64,000 bases of DNA from an uncultured Roseobacter sp. (GTDB lineage: Bacteria; Pseudomonadota; Alphaproteobacteria; Rhodobacterales; Rhodobacteraceae). The stretch is taken from NCBI RefSeq assembly GCF_947488185.1, contig NZ_CANKYM010000003.1:62001-126000 (forward strand), read 5' to 3'. A program made the position numbers and the translations under genes. Below are positions 1 to 8,722 of this stretch, in pieces; within the stretch, counting starts at the first letter, position 1, and the number at the start of each line of letters is the position of its first letter. The notes beneath the pieces are model-generated. The model made no database searches. It worked only from the letters and a program-made list of their open reading frames with translations, and was not told where the DNA came from.

Positions 1-1251
1 GCCTTCTGTGTTCTGATCGGCGCGCCTGTCGCCTTTGCCCTGGGCATTTCGGCCATCGCCGCCTTCTGGTGGGAGGGGCTGCCGCTGATGATCGGGTTTC
101 AGCGCATTGTCTCCGGCATCAACGTTTTTTCCCTGCTGGCCATCCCGTTTTTCATCTTTGCGGGCGAATTGATGTTCCATGGGGGCATCGCCATCCGACT
201 GGTGCGGTTCGCCTCCGCTGCCGTCGGGGCTGTCCGGGGTGGGCTGGGCATTGTGAACGTCTTCAGCTCCATGCTTTTCGGCGGCATTTCCGGCTCCGCT
301 GTGGCCGATATCTCCGCCTTGGGCTCGATCCTCATCCCGGTGATGAAGGAAAAGGGCTACGACACGGATTACGCGGTGAACGTCACGGTCACCTCCTCCA
401 TTGCGGGCATCATGATCCCGCCCAGCCACAATATGATCATTTTCGCCGTGGCGGCGGGCGGCGGCATTTCAATCTCCAAGCTGTTTCTGGCAGGCGTGGT
501 GCCGGGCATCCTGATGTGTATCTGCCTTGCCCTGGCCGCCTATGTGGTCGCCGTGCGGCGGGGGTATGCGGCAGAGACCTTCCCCGGCTGGACCGCCCTG
601 GCGTTGAGTTTCATCTTTGCGCTGCCCGGACTTTTCACCGCCGTGATCATCGTCGGTGGCGTTTTGTCAGGCGTCTTCACGGTGACCGAATCCGGGGCCT
701 TCGGCGCGATCTACGCCTTTGTCATCACTTTGCTGGTCTACCGCACGATCACCTGGGACAACTTCTGCATCGCCGTCTTGCAGGCGGTGCGCACCACGGC
801 GATGGTGATGATCCTGATCGCCTGCGCGGGCGCTTTCGCTTATATGCTGACCTTTTTCCGCGTGCCGAAGCAGACGGTGGATTTCCTGACGGCGCTGACC
901 GACAACCCGATCATCATCCTGTTGCTGGTTAACCTGTCCCTGCTGGTGTTGGGCATGATCATGGATATGGCGGCGCTGATCCTGATCTGCACGCCTATTT
1001 TCCTGCCGGTGGCCCACAGCCTTGGGATTGACCCGCTGCAGTTTGGCATGATCCTGATGATGAACCTCGGGCTTGGTCTCTGCACCCCACCTGTCGGGTC
1101 CTGTCTCTTCGTCGGCTGCGCCGTCGGCAAGCTGCCGATGGAGGTCGCCGTGCGTACGATCTGGCCCTTCTACTTTGCGATCCTCGTGGCGCTGATGCTG
1201 ACGACATTCTTTCCGGCGGTGTCGATGACCCTGCCATCCATCCTGGGGTGA
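1..1251 (+). CDS. TRAP transporter large permease (DctM type), 5' end cut off by the window
   Basis: This is the large membrane subunit of a tripartite ATP-independent periplasmic (TRAP) transporter, which uses an ion gradient to import a carboxylate or related solute delivered by a periplasmic binding protein. The reading frame is open from base 1, so the true start lies outside the window. About 416 residues are visible, close to the usual 425-430, so only a short N-terminal piece is missing. Many hydrophobic helices and the family signature around FGGISGSAVAD, IPPSHNMIIF and CTPPVGSCLF are present. The matching small permease and binding protein are presumably to the left. A LysR gene ends just downstream in the opposite direction. 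The substrate cannot be told from the sequence. Confidence 0.93.
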   Translation, partial: AFCVLIGAPVAFALGISAIAAFWWEGLPLMIGFQRIVSGINVFSLLAIPFFIFAGELMFHGGIAIRLVRFASAAVGAVRGGLGIVNVFSSMLFGGISGSAVADISALGSILIPVMKEKGYDTDYAVNVTVTSSIAGIMIPPSHNMIIFAVAAGGGISISKLFLAGVVPGILMCICLALAAYVVAVRRGYAAETFPGWTALALSFIFALPGLFTAVIIVGGVLSGVFTVTESGAFGAIYAFVITLLVYRTITWDNFCIAVLQAVRTTAMVMILIACAGAFAYMLTFFRVPKQTVDFLTALTDNPIIILLLVNLSLLVLGMIMDMAALILICTPIFLPVAHSLGIDPLQFGMILMMNLGLGLCTPPVGSCLFVGCAVGKLPMEVAVRTIWPFYFAILVALMLTTFFPAVSMTLPSILG

Positions 1252-1295
1252 CGTTTGTCGGTGGCGATCGGGGACTGCTCTTGTCAGGGTTTGCG

Positions 1296-2237
1296 CTACA
1301 TCTCCATGCGCGGGTCTGATCCGACGTCGCTCAGCAGTGTCATGACTTCCTGACGCCAGGCATCGCGCATCTTGTTTGCCAGCACGGACGCCGGTCGGTA
1401 GCGCGGCGCGATAATGGCGTAGCGATAGCGGATTTTTTCGGCAAGAGGGCGCACCTGAATGTGCTCTGTCATCGCACCGGCAGTTTTCACATGTACCACG
1501 GTGAGCGGGTCCAGAATGGAACAGCATTGCCCGGCGGAGACAAATTGAAGGATGGGCAGGAAGGTCTGGCTCTCCACCATGGTTCGAAAGGTCAGATCAC
1601 GTGCCCTGAACATGCCTTGCAGGTCCTGCTGGTGGGCGTGATTGGCCTGTAGACAACCCATCGGTTCCCCATCGAGATCAGAGAGGGATACGACATCCCG
1701 CTCTGCCAAACGGTGATCTGATGGCATGGCCAGAAAACACTCCGCTGTAATGAACTCGGCATTGTAGAGGCTTTGCGCTTCGGTGTTTTGCGGCGCATCG
1801 GCAAATCCAAAGTCGATGTTCTGCGCGCGGGCAAGTTCGGCGATCTGGTTCGAACTGCGCGCAAGGATCGATACGGTGATGCCCGCATCCCCTTTGATCT
1901 GGGTGGCAATGAACCGGGGAAACAGGACGGAGACAGGCCCCGGCATGGCGGCAACGCTCAGATTGCCGGTTTGTCCATCGACAAGGCTGCGCATGGTCTG
2001 GCGAACGCGGGACAGCTGGCTCAGGATCGCATCGGTTTCTGTCAGCAGGTAGTGCGCCTCCGGGACGGGGACCAGCTTGCGCCCCTGCCGGTCAAAGAGC
2101 TGAAGGCCCAACTGGTCTTCCAGCGTCTTGATGGCGGCGCTGACGGCGGGCTGCGTCCGGCCAAGTTTCTTGGCCGCATCCGACAGGGAGGCCGATGTCA
2201 TGACCGCCTGAAAGGCTGAAATCTGTGAAATATTCAT
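1296..2237 (-). CDS. LysR-family transcriptional regulator
   Basis: This is a DNA-binding regulator with an N-terminal winged helix-turn-helix (about residues 5-62, including SLSDAAKKLGRTQPAVSAAI) and a C-terminal effector-binding domain resembling periplasmic binding proteins. I chose the ATG at 2237, which gives 313 residues with the usual short lead before the helix-turn-helix. An in-frame ATG four codons upstream (2249) is also possible, and neither has a clear ribosome binding site. It is divergent from the TAXI transporter genes starting at 2357, which are its most likely target, and convergent with the TRAP permease gene on its other side. The effector is unknown. Confidence 0.9.
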   Translation of the reverse strand: MNISQISAFQAVMTSASLSDAAKKLGRTQPAVSAAIKTLEDQLGLQLFDRQGRKLVPVPEAHYLLTETDAILSQLSRVRQTMRSLVDGQTGNLSVAAMPGPVSVLFPRFIATQIKGDAGITVSILARSSNQIAELARAQNIDFGFADAPQNTEAQSLYNAEFITAECFLAMPSDHRLAERDVVSLSDLDGEPMGCLQANHAHQQDLQGMFRARDLTFRTMVESQTFLPILQFVSAGQCCSILDPLTVVHVKTAGAMTEHIQVRPLAEKIRYRYAIIAPRYRPASVLANKMRDAWRQEVMTLLSDVGSDPRMEM

Positions 2238-2356
2238 AAGGAAATACATAACTAAATTCTATGGAAAGAAAAGATATTCAAATTTGCCTTTATTTTTGGA
2301 TTGGCTACGCTGCCCTGCATGACTCGTTTTAGAAGTCAGCTACATGGGAGAATGTA
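2238..2356. promoter_or_regulatory. Divergent control region between a LysR gene and the TAXI transporter operon
   Basis: This AT-rich stretch lies between two divergent starts and must hold both promoters. No single -10/-35 pair stands out. The ribosome binding site GGGAG sits before the ATG at 2357. Autoregulated LysR proteins usually bind such intervals, but no clear T-N11-A palindrome was picked out here. Confidence 0.45.
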
Positions 2357-3367
2357 ATGAAGGTATTTTCAAAGCTTACGGGCGTTGCCCTCGCGACGAC
2401 CCTGGCAGCCGGAACGGCGGTCGCCCAGGATCCGACGTTCTTTCGGATCGGGACCGGCAGTGCAGGGGGCACCTATTTCCCCATTGGCGGCACAATCGCC
2501 AACGGCATTTCCGCGCCTCCGGGATCGCGCGCCTGTGATGAAGGTGGCCAATGCGGCGTGCCCGGTCTGATCGCAATTGCGCAATCGACGACCGCGTCGG
2601 TGTTCAACAACACAGCAGTGGAGAATGGCGAGTTGGAAGCCGGGCTTGCCGCGGCGGACGTGACCCGGTCGATGTATCTGGGCGAAGGCAAGTTTGACGG
2701 CAAACCCCATCCCAAACTGCGGATTGTGGCCAACCTCTTCCCCGAAGACCTGCACCTCGTCATGCCAAAGGGCGCTTCGCTCGGTGGGTTGGCTGATCTG
2801 GCGGGCAAACGGGTCGGGATTGCCCAGGCCGGATCCGGCACCCAGGTTGCCGTCGAGCAGATGCTGGCAGAATGGGGTGTCACCCGCGACAACATGGACG
2901 AGGCGGAGCTCAACAACAGTCAGTCCGCGGAACGTCTGGCGGACGGGCAGCTTGACGCCTATTTCTACGCCGCGGGCTGGCCGGTCTCCGCGATGGTGCA
3001 GCTTTCCACGACCAAGGGCATGGAGCTGCACAGCTTCAGCGACGAAGATCTGGCCAAGATCAATGAGATCATTCCGGCTTACATCCCGTCGAAAATCCCC
3101 GCGGGTGTCTATGAGGGCGTGGATTACGACGTGAAAACGCCGGCGGTCTCCGCCTTGCTGATCGTGTCCTCGGACCTTTCGGAAGAACTGGTCTATGGCA
3201 TCACCAAAGCGATGTGGAACGACAACACACGCAAACTTCTCGACAATGGTCATGCCAAGGGCAAGCAGATCACGCCGGATACTGCGCTTGATGGCATCGC
3301 CGCACTTGGTGTGCCGCTACACGCGGGCGCCGAGAAATTCTATCGGGAAGCCGGACTTCTGAAGTAA
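2357..3367 (+). CDS. TAXI-family TRAP transporter solute-binding protein
   Basis: This is a periplasmic binding protein of the TAXI type, the extracytoplasmic receptor of TRAP transporters that have a fused permease. It is 336 residues long. Residues 1-23 form a signal peptide (charged start, hydrophobic core, cleavage after AVA). The mature protein starts with the family pattern FRIGTGSAGGTYFPIGG and has the later VGIAQAGSGTQV segment. A GGGAG ribosome binding site precedes the ATG. The fused permease follows after 97 bases and a FAD oxidoreductase follows that, so the three probably serve one substrate. TAXI proteins are generally linked to glutamate, other amino acids or dicarboxylates; the ligand here is not determined. 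Confidence 0.93.
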   Translation: MKVFSKLTGVALATTLAAGTAVAQDPTFFRIGTGSAGGTYFPIGGTIANGISAPPGSRACDEGGQCGVPGLIAIAQSTTASVFNNTAVENGELEAGLAAADVTRSMYLGEGKFDGKPHPKLRIVANLFPEDLHLVMPKGASLGGLADLAGKRVGIAQAGSGTQVAVEQMLAEWGVTRDNMDEAELNNSQSAERLADGQLDAYFYAAGWPVSAMVQLSTTKGMELHSFSDEDLAKINEIIPAYIPSKIPAGVYEGVDYDVKTPAVSALLIVSSDLSEELVYGITKAMWNDNTRKLLDNGHAKGKQITPDTALDGIAALGVPLHAGAEKFYREAGLLK

Positions 3368-3395
3368 GGTCTCCTCTTCCAGCCTTACCAGAGCA

Positions 3396-3426
3396 CGGGC
3401 GGCGGGCGACACCTGTCCGCCGCCCG
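3396..3426 (+). terminator. Intercistronic GC-rich hairpin after the TAXI binding protein
   Basis: CGGGCGGCGG at 3396-3405 pairs perfectly with CCGCCGCCCG at 3417-3426 around an 11-base loop. No T-tract follows. It is more likely an mRNA-stabilising or partial-attenuation hairpin that keeps binding-protein transcript in excess over permease transcript than a full terminator. Confidence 0.6.
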
Positions 3427-3464
3427 ATGGATGACCTGCACCACATGACGACAGGGGACGCCAG

Positions 3465-5678
3465 ATGAGCGATCAGCAGTCCGAAGCCGTGCGCGACCTT
3501 TCCCAAGCAGAACTGGCCGCCATTGAAGAGAAATACGATGAGGGCGCGGCCACGCGGTCGGTTACACCGGCCTTTGGCAAGGTCCTGCGCTACGTGGCGC
3601 TGATCTTTGCGGTCTATCACTATCTGACGGCCGGTTTCGCCCTGCCGCCGGACTATTGGCACATGGGCTGGCACCTGTCGGGGCTCTTCATCCTGACCTA
3701 TGCGCTCTATCCGATGGTCAAAACCCCAACCTCCTTTGATCTTAACACCGGCGCGCTGCGCCTTGGGGGGGTGCCCTACCTCGATATCATTCTGATGGTT
3801 CTGGGTGTCGCCTCTGCGCTTTATCTGGGGTTGGCCTGGCGCGGGATCGGGGTGCTGGGCGTGGAGGAAATGACCTTTCGCATGGGCAATCCCAACGGTT
3901 ACGACCTGCTGTTCGGCTGCATCCTGATCTTGCTGGTGCTCGATATCGCGCGGCGCACACTGGGGTGGATACTGCCCTTCATCATCAGCATCTTCATTTC
4001 CTACGCGCTGCTTGGCCCGTATTTTCCCGGCCTGCTCCAGCACCCGGGTGTGAAATTCAACACCTTCGTTTCCTCAATGTACTTCCCGCAGGAAGGCATC
4101 TTTGGTGTTACGCTCTGGGTTGTCTCTACAATCGTCTTTCATTTCGTGCTGTTCGGCGTGATCGCGCAGCGCACCGGGCTGGGGCAGCTTTTCATCGACA
4201 ATGCGACTATTCTCGCTGGCCGCTACACGGGCGGACCGGCCAAGGTGTCCGTCGTATCATCGGCCTTCTTTGGCACGATTTCCGGCTCATCGGTGGCCAA
4301 TACGGTTTCAACGGGCGCGCTGACGATCCCGAATATGAAACGGCTGGGCTATCCCGGTCACTTTGCCGGTGGCGTCGAGGCTGCCGCCTCCGCCGGTGGC
4401 CAGATCACCCCGCCGATCATGGGCGCTGCGGCCTTCATCATGGCGGAGTTCCTGGAGCTTCCCTACACTACCATCGTCATTGCCGCGATCTTCCCCGCAC
4501 TGCTGCACTATGTCGGCGTGTTCACTGTTGTGCATCTGATGGCGCGCAAGCTGGGCCTGCAGGGGCTGACCAAAGACGCGCTGCCGAAAATGCGCGCGGT
4601 CTGGCGCGACGGCTGGGCAAATATCGTGCCGCTGGTCGGCCTGCTGGTGGTGCTCTTTTCAGGCTATACGCCCTATATGTCGGCTTTCTGCGGCATCTCG
4701 CTGGCGATCATCGCGGGCATGAGCCGTGTGAAAGAGCCGGTGACGCTGATCTACGCCGCAGCTTTCATCGGCTTCGTCCTCTGGAAACAGGGCGGCGGTG
4801 GCTTTGATATCCCCATGTCCGCCATCCTCATTCTTGGTGCAGTCGTGGCCACGCTCAACCCCCAACGCCGCATTTCCCTGCCGGAGATGGGCGACACCTT
4901 CGAGACCGGCGTGAAATACGCGCTGGCCGTCGGTGCCGCCTCGGCGGCGGTTGGCATCGTGATCGGCGTGATCAACACCACCGGCGTTGGGTTCCGCATC
5001 GGTTTCATGGTGACGCAGGCCGCTTCAAATCTGGGCAATGACATCGCGTGGCTCTTTACCTTTGGGGCCTATGAGTTGTTTTCCGTCGAAGACCTGACGC
5101 TCTTCATCAGCCTGGTCTTTATCGCACTGGCCTGCATCCTGATGGGGGCAGGGGTGCCGACCACCGCGCTCTACATCATGCTTGTGTCCGTGGCGCAGCC
5201 TGCGCTGGCGCAACTGGGCGTTCCTCCCATCGCGAGCCATATGTTCGTGCTCTACTACGGGGTTGTCGCTGAAATCACGCCCCCGGTCTGCACCTCGGCC
5301 TACGCCGCCGCAGCCATCGCGAATTCCAACCCGTTCCGCACGGGGATTTCCGCCTTCACCCTTGGGTTGGGCAAGGTTGTGGCGCCCATGGCCTTTGTCT
5401 ATGCGCCGGTGCTGCTCTTTGTCTCGTCGACCGGTTTCGATCTGTGGGAGTTCACCTATACGGCGGCCAGTTGCATGGCGGGGGTGATCGCCTTGTCCTC
5501 TGCCGTCGTCGGCTACTGGCTGGCCCCGGTGAACATCGCGTTCCGCTGGTTGCTGGCCATTGCCGGGCTGATTTTCATTGCGCCTTCGTTGCAGGCCGAT
5601 CTGGTGGCGCTGATCGTTGCGTCGCCCGTGATCGTCACGCAACTGAAGGCGCGGCGTGGAGTGAAAGCGGCAAGCTGA
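3465..5678 (+). CDS. TRAP transporter fused permease (DctQ-DctM fusion, TAXI type)
   Basis: This is the inner-membrane permease of a TAXI-TRAP system, 737 residues, in which the small four-helix subunit and the large subunit are joined in one chain. The N-terminal third (roughly residues 45-200) holds the DctQ-like helices. From about residue 210 on comes the DctM-like part with the signatures FFGTISGSSVANTVSTGALT, GGQITPPIMGAAAFIMAE and AEITPPVCTSAYAAAAI. The length matches fused permeases, which usually have 600-850 residues. It follows the binding-protein gene across a hairpin, and its TGA stop abuts the ATG of the next gene (5679), so translation is probably coupled. Confidence 0.93.
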   Translation: MSDQQSEAVRDLSQAELAAIEEKYDEGAATRSVTPAFGKVLRYVALIFAVYHYLTAGFALPPDYWHMGWHLSGLFILTYALYPMVKTPTSFDLNTGALRLGGVPYLDIILMVLGVASALYLGLAWRGIGVLGVEEMTFRMGNPNGYDLLFGCILILLVLDIARRTLGWILPFIISIFISYALLGPYFPGLLQHPGVKFNTFVSSMYFPQEGIFGVTLWVVSTIVFHFVLFGVIAQRTGLGQLFIDNATILAGRYTGGPAKVSVVSSAFFGTISGSSVANTVSTGALTIPNMKRLGYPGHFAGGVEAAASAGGQITPPIMGAAAFIMAEFLELPYTTIVIAAIFPALLHYVGVFTVVHLMARKLGLQGLTKDALPKMRAVWRDGWANIVPLVGLLVVLFSGYTPYMSAFCGISLAIIAGMSRVKEPVTLIYAAAFIGFVLWKQGGGGFDIPMSAILILGAVVATLNPQRRISLPEMGDTFETGVKYALAVGAASAAVGIVIGVINTTGVGFRIGFMVTQAASNLGNDIAWLFTFGAYELFSVEDLTLFISLVFIALACILMGAGVPTTALYIMLVSVAQPALAQLGVPPIASHMFVLYYGVVAEITPPVCTSAYAAAAIANSNPFRTGISAFTLGLGKVVAPMAFVYAPVLLFVSSTGFDLWEFTYTAASCMAGVIALSSAVVGYWLAPVNIAFRWLLAIAGLIFIAPSLQADLVALIVASPVIVTQLKARRGVKAAS

Positions 5679-6941
5679 ATGGATCAACCGGTCATCATTC
5701 TGGGTGCAGGTATCATCGGTATCTGCACGGCGCTCTCTCTCGCGGAGCGCGGCGTTGCGGTGCGCATCATTGATCGCGGGGAGCCTGGGCAGGAGACCTC
5801 TTTCGGCAACGCTGGCATTATCTCGCCCTGGTCGGTCATTCCGCAATCCATGCCCGGGGTGTGGCGGCAAATCCCGCAGTTGATGTTCGGGCGGGCGGCA
5901 CCGCTCTCGATCCGGTCTGCCGCCTTGCCGAAAATGATCCCTTGGGGCTTGCGGTTTTTGCGGCAGGCCAGCGAAGCCCGGGTGCGGGCAACGGCGGATG
6001 TCATGGAGGTGCTTTGCGCGCCCTCTATTGATCTCTACCGGCGGCACCTGCAGGGGACGGGCGCGGAAAGTCTTATCAAGGACAGCATTTACGTACATGC
6101 GTTCAGAGACGGGAGCCGGGCCAACCTCAAGTCTCTCGACTACGCGATCCGGCAGGAGAAAGGGGCCAATCTTGAATTGGTGGGATCGGAGGCGCTGCAG
6201 GCCACCGAACCGGCACTCAGCCCTGACTTCAACGCGGCAGTCCTGATCCACGATCAGGCGCGCGCGCTCTCTCCGGGGCGGATCGGACGTGTTCTTGCAG
6301 AAAAGGCCCGGGGCCTTGGGGTTGATTTCGTTTCGGACAATGTTCGCAAGCTGAACAGGTCGGACGGTGACTGGCAGATTGTCTGTGATGGCGGCACACA
6401 TGCTGCCGCTCGGGTCGTCGTGGCGATGGGGGCTTGGAGCGCCGACCTCCTGGCGCCCCTTGGTCTTCGGATGCCGCTGATGGCCGAGCGCGGCTACCAT
6501 CTGGAATTCGCGCAGCCGGGGATCGAGATCCGGAACTCGGTGATGGATGTCGATGCGAAACTGGTTGCCAGCAGTATGGAGGCAGGTGTCCGGATCGCCG
6601 GGCAAGCCGAATTCGCACCGGTTGACGCCCCACCTGATGATCGAAAACGCGGGCAGTTGCGCAAGCTGGCGAAAGCCGCCTTTCCCGACCTGAACACGGG
6701 TGTGGAAAGCTTCTGGATGGGGCACCGTCCGTCCTTTCCCGACAGCCTGCCGGTTTTGGGCGAAGCGCCGGAAAAACAAGGGTTGTTTCTGAATTTTGGA
6801 CATTCGCACTACGGCTTGATGATGGCGCCGAAGTCAGGCGAATTGCTGGCGGACATGGTGATCGGTCGGGCGTCAAATGCGGATGTCAAGGCATTGGGGG
6901 CTGAACGCTTTTTCTTACGGTGCCCCGTGCGGACAAAGTGA
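5679..6941 (+). CDS. FAD-dependent oxidoreductase, D-amino-acid dehydrogenase (DadA) like
   Basis: This is a DAO-family flavoprotein of 420 residues. It has an N-terminal FAD-binding Rossmann motif (GAGIIG, residues 9-14) and the SFGNAGIISPWSV segment typical of the DadA branch. The C-terminal part has the family MGHRPSFPDSLPVLG and FNFGHSHYGLMMAP patterns. Such enzymes oxidise D- or N-substituted amino acids and pass electrons to the membrane or to oxygen. It starts on the base after the permease stop, so it should share mRNA with the TAXI transporter and act on the imported solute. The true substrate could be a D-amino acid, an opine or a methylated amine. Confidence 0.88.
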   Translation: MDQPVIILGAGIIGICTALSLAERGVAVRIIDRGEPGQETSFGNAGIISPWSVIPQSMPGVWRQIPQLMFGRAAPLSIRSAALPKMIPWGLRFLRQASEARVRATADVMEVLCAPSIDLYRRHLQGTGAESLIKDSIYVHAFRDGSRANLKSLDYAIRQEKGANLELVGSEALQATEPALSPDFNAAVLIHDQARALSPGRIGRVLAEKARGLGVDFVSDNVRKLNRSDGDWQIVCDGGTHAAARVVVAMGAWSADLLAPLGLRMPLMAERGYHLEFAQPGIEIRNSVMDVDAKLVASSMEAGVRIAGQAEFAPVDAPPDDRKRGQLRKLAKAAFPDLNTGVESFWMGHRPSFPDSLPVLGEAPEKQGLFLNFGHSHYGLMMAPKSGELLADMVIGRASNADVKALGAERFFLRCPVRTK

Positions 6942-7022
6942 ATTCAGCCCTTCCTGCCACGTTTTCAACCCACTGATTTGGTCGCGGGCAACAGGCAGGA
7001 ACTCTCGTCAGGCGAGAATTTA

Positions 7023-7037
7023 GTTCATGTTTTGTTC
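7023..7037 (+). promoter_or_regulatory. Candidate SOS (LexA) box, GTTC-N7-GTTC
   Basis: GTTC at 7023-7026 and GTTC at 7034-7037 are separated by seven AT-rich bases. This matches the direct-repeat LexA box described for Rhodobacter and other alphaproteobacteria. It lies 22 bases upstream of the chosen ATG of a DNA-glycosylase gene. Eight fixed bases occur about twice per 64 kb by chance on two strands, so position and neighbour carry the weight. Confidence 0.5.
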
Positions 7038-7059
7038 TATTTTTGTTACGCTGCGGCAC

Positions 7060-7764
7060 ATGCAGCTATCCTTGATTCCAGATAATCGGGAAGACCGCCT
7101 GCTGTCCATCCATCGACGCCTGCGCAGGCAATACGGTCCTCAAGGCCCTCACGTGTTGCTGGACCCGGTCTCACAGCTTGTCATGGGGCTTATCGGGGGC
7201 AAGACGCGGGAAGATATTTCGACATCCGTCTTTTGCACGCTCAAAGGACGGTTTCATGATTGGGAAAGCCTGCGGGATGCCCCGGTGCAGGAGATCAGGC
7301 ATCTGATCGCGCCTGTGACCTTTGCGGAGGTGAAGGCGCGCAGGCTCAAGACAGCCCTTCAGATGGTGACCGCCAGCCAAGGCGCCCTGACGCTTGATCT
7401 GCTCAAACCAATGTCGGTTAGCGCGTCGCTGAATTGGCTGGAACAACTGCCCGGCGTTGGTCGGAAAACGGCGGCGACGGTGTTGAACTTCAGCACCCTT
7501 CGCAAACCGGCCCTCGTGATTGACACGCATCACTTGAGGGTTGCCCGTCGCCTTGGTTTGATCCGTCAGCGTGCGGGGACGGTTGAAGCGTTCGAGCAGC
7601 TGTCGCCCTTGTTGCCGCAACAATGGGGCGCGCCGAACGTGGACAGCCATCACCAATTGATAAAGCGTCATGGGCAACGTCAATGTCCGGCAAGATGGCC
7701 GACGTGTCACGGCTGCTGTCTTGCCGATCTATGCGATACCTACCGCGCGACCAGGCGGATCTAA
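7060..7764 (+). CDS. Endonuclease III-like DNA glycosylase / AP lyase
   Basis: This is a base-excision repair enzyme of the HhH-GPD superfamily, 234 residues from the ATG at 7060. It has the helix-hairpin-helix LPGVGRKTAATVL with the catalytic lysine (Lys136) and the catalytic aspartate in VIDTHHLRVARRLG (Asp155). A C-terminal [4Fe-4S] loop has Cys209, Cys216, Cys219 and Cys225 in the classic C-x6-C-x2-C-x5-C spacing. An in-frame ATG at 7027 lies inside a candidate LexA box, so I prefer 7060. It may be a second, damage-inducible Nth paralogue, since the sequence departs from housekeeping Nth in several places. It stands alone between two operons. Confidence 0.85.
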   Translation: MQLSLIPDNREDRLLSIHRRLRRQYGPQGPHVLLDPVSQLVMGLIGGKTREDISTSVFCTLKGRFHDWESLRDAPVQEIRHLIAPVTFAEVKARRLKTALQMVTASQGALTLDLLKPMSVSASLNWLEQLPGVGRKTAATVLNFSTLRKPALVIDTHHLRVARRLGLIRQRAGTVEAFEQLSPLLPQQWGAPNVDSHHQLIKRHGQRQCPARWPTCHGCCLADLCDTYRATRRI

Positions 7765-7966
7765 CGTCCGGTAGCCAGCCCTTTGTGAGGTGTTCACCGG
7801 AATGGTGGTGGGGAGGAAAAATATCGGACAGGCTGATGAGATCAGGTTTCAAAGAGTTGTCACAAAAGCTCAACCGGCGAAAAGGCTTTGGGGGGCTTTC
7901 TACCTCAACTTGAATTTTCCGACCATCACGTGCATGGTCTCCTGCAGGTGATAGAGGTGAGATTTC

Positions 7967-8716
7967 GTGTCCATTGGAAAAGGCGTCTGCGCCTGGTTGA
8001 TCGCAATTTTCGTCTTTTGCAATGGCGTTGTAGTTGCCGAGGAACGTCTCCTTGTCGTCGCGGATGAGTGGCCTCCTTTTTCCGGGGAGGGATTGCCGGG
8101 ACGTGGGATTTCCATCGATGTGACCCGTGCCGTGCTCGAGCGTGCCGGCTATGAGGTGGATACGGCGATCCTGCCGTGGTCTCGCGTGGTCAGCGGCGCA
8201 AAATCCGGCGAGTACGATATCGTTACCAGCCTGTTTCTCGACGCGGAAATGCAAAAATCCGTGTTCTATTCCGAGCCGTTCTTTGAAACGCAGGTTCAGT
8301 TCGTGCGGCAAAAAGGCAGTGACATCGCCTATGACGGGCTGGAGTCCTTGCAATCCTATGTCATCGCGGTCGGTGCCGGATTTCTGTACGAAGCCGCCTT
8401 CGACAATGCGGACTACCTCAACAAATTCGAAGTGACCACGACCCTGCAGGGCCTGCAGATGGTGGCCGCCGGGCGTGTCGATTTGACCCTGGATAGCGCA
8501 CATGTCGTGCGGCACTCCATGCAGCTCACGGACGACGCCCTTGAGGACCAACTTGAGTTTCTCGAACCAGCCCTGACCAAACAGCAAATTCACATGGCGG
8601 TGTCCCGGCTGCGACCGGATCACGCAAATATCGTAACGGATTTCAACGCGGCGCTGGCCGATATGCGCGCCGATGGGTCGCTGGACGCGCTGCTGAAAAA
8701 GCATAGCGCGGACTAG
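7967..8716 (+). CDS. Periplasmic substrate-binding protein, family 3, next to a sensor kinase
   Basis: This is a 249-residue protein with a signal peptide (residues 1-25, cleavage near VVAEE) and an SBP_bac_3 fold of the amino-acid/opine-binding type, for example VVADEWPPFSGEGLPGRGIS followed by the usual two-lobe pattern. The start is GTG, supported by AGAGGTGAG just upstream. No ABC permease or ATPase is nearby. The gene ends six bases before a membrane-bound hybrid histidine kinase. It therefore probably works as an extracytoplasmic ligand receptor for that kinase rather than as part of a transporter. The ligand is unknown. Confidence 0.85.
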   Translation: MSIGKGVCAWLIAIFVFCNGVVVAEERLLVVADEWPPFSGEGLPGRGISIDVTRAVLERAGYEVDTAILPWSRVVSGAKSGEYDIVTSLFLDAEMQKSVFYSEPFFETQVQFVRQKGSDIAYDGLESLQSYVIAVGAGFLYEAAFDNADYLNKFEVTTTLQGLQMVAAGRVDLTLDSAHVVRHSMQLTDDALEDQLEFLEPALTKQQIHMAVSRLRPDHANIVTDFNAALADMRADGSLDALLKKHSAD

Positions 8717-8722
8717 CCTCAC

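Noticed and set aside
5025..6809. A 594-codon open frame on the minus strand opposite the TAXI permease and DadA-like genes
   Set aside because: It is a shadow of the high-GC coding strand: the plus-strand genes have clear family motifs, while this frame has none and is rich in Arg, Gly and Pro.
7490..8722. A 410-codon minus-strand frame opposite the glycosylase and binding-protein genes
   Set aside because: It crosses two well-supported plus-strand genes and shows no domain motif.
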